Shown here: positions 63,992 to 64,000 of the stretch, in pieces
Position numbering within the stretch: the stretch's first letter is position 1
Layout of the letters: every line of letters starts with the position of its first letter
Assembly: GCA_036271555.1 (NCBI GenBank)
Contig: DATBAK010000003.1
Location: 62,001-126,000, forward strand
Length of the DNA stretch: 64,000 nucleotides
Source: Acidimicrobiia bacterium
GTDB taxonomy: Bacteria > Actinomycetota > Acidimicrobiia > IMCC26256 > PALSA-610
Reading direction: 5' to 3'
Position numbers and translations under genes: made by a program
The notes under the pieces: generated by a model
What the model was told of the DNA's origin: nothing
The model's input: the letters and a program-made list of their open reading frames with translations, nothing else
The model's database searches: none

Positions 63992-64000
63992 GAATCGACC

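Overview
The window is a high-GC actinobacterial chromosome segment centred on the replication origin. The gene order (amidase, parB, parA, rsmG, jag, yidC, yidD, rnpA, rpmH, dnaA, oriC, dnaN, recF, a DUF721 gene, gyrB, gyrA, a DUF3566 gene, tRNA-Ile) is the classic actinobacterial origin block. GTG starts and ATGA/GTGA overlaps are frequent. A deep actinobacterial lineage such as Acidimicrobiia is my inference from this order plus the secreted-protein and lipid genes; no marker here proves the class.

Layout. 1-16906: origin block, with three parS palindromes near parAB and a DnaA-box cluster between dnaA and dnaN. The roughly 1.3 kb between parA and rsmG carries no gene. It is an array of decayed copies of the rsmG 3' end mixed with parS sites. 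16962-42433: a secreted/envelope region. It holds an S53 (sedolisin) protease fused to YVTN propeller and PKD repeats, and two diverged copies of a module made of a seven-domain Cys-paired beta-sandwich protein followed by a clan-A glycoside-hydrolase-like protein. It also holds two convergent phospholipase-C-type phosphoesterases, a DUF2723 membrane protein, and an ABC exporter-type operon with a lipoprotein. 42460-50656: small-molecule metabolism, including an amidase, VOC proteins, a GNAT, and a divergent catabolic-looking cluster (PLP lyase and sugar-phosphate isomerase one way; cupin, luciferase-like, Gfo/Idh and two VOC genes the other way, mostly with 4-base overlaps). 50669-52609: a GGDEF-EAL protein.

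52751-57092 looks like a neutral-lipid storage locus. A wax ester synthase/DGAT and a patatin lipase converge and overlap at their 3' ends. They are followed by a small phasin/HBHA-like amphipathic protein and an XRE regulator behind a strong promoter with an operator-like inverted repeat.

57170-63991 is a compact integrative mobilizable element inserted in the 3' end of tRNA-Ala(TGC). It has 43-bp att repeats, 21-bp internal direct repeats, a tyrosine integrase, a MobF relaxase-helicase, an excisionase-like protein, a HigBA-type toxin-antitoxin pair and an aminoglycoside-phosphotransferase-family gene. It has no type IV secretion genes, so it would depend on a helper for transfer.

The most novel-looking points are: the rsmG-derived repeat array interleaved with parS; the duplicated secreted module whose glycosidase-like members lack the acid/base glutamate; a shared palindromic leader in front of both beta-sandwich genes; the lipid-storage locus; and the minimal MobF element with candidate oriT hairpins.
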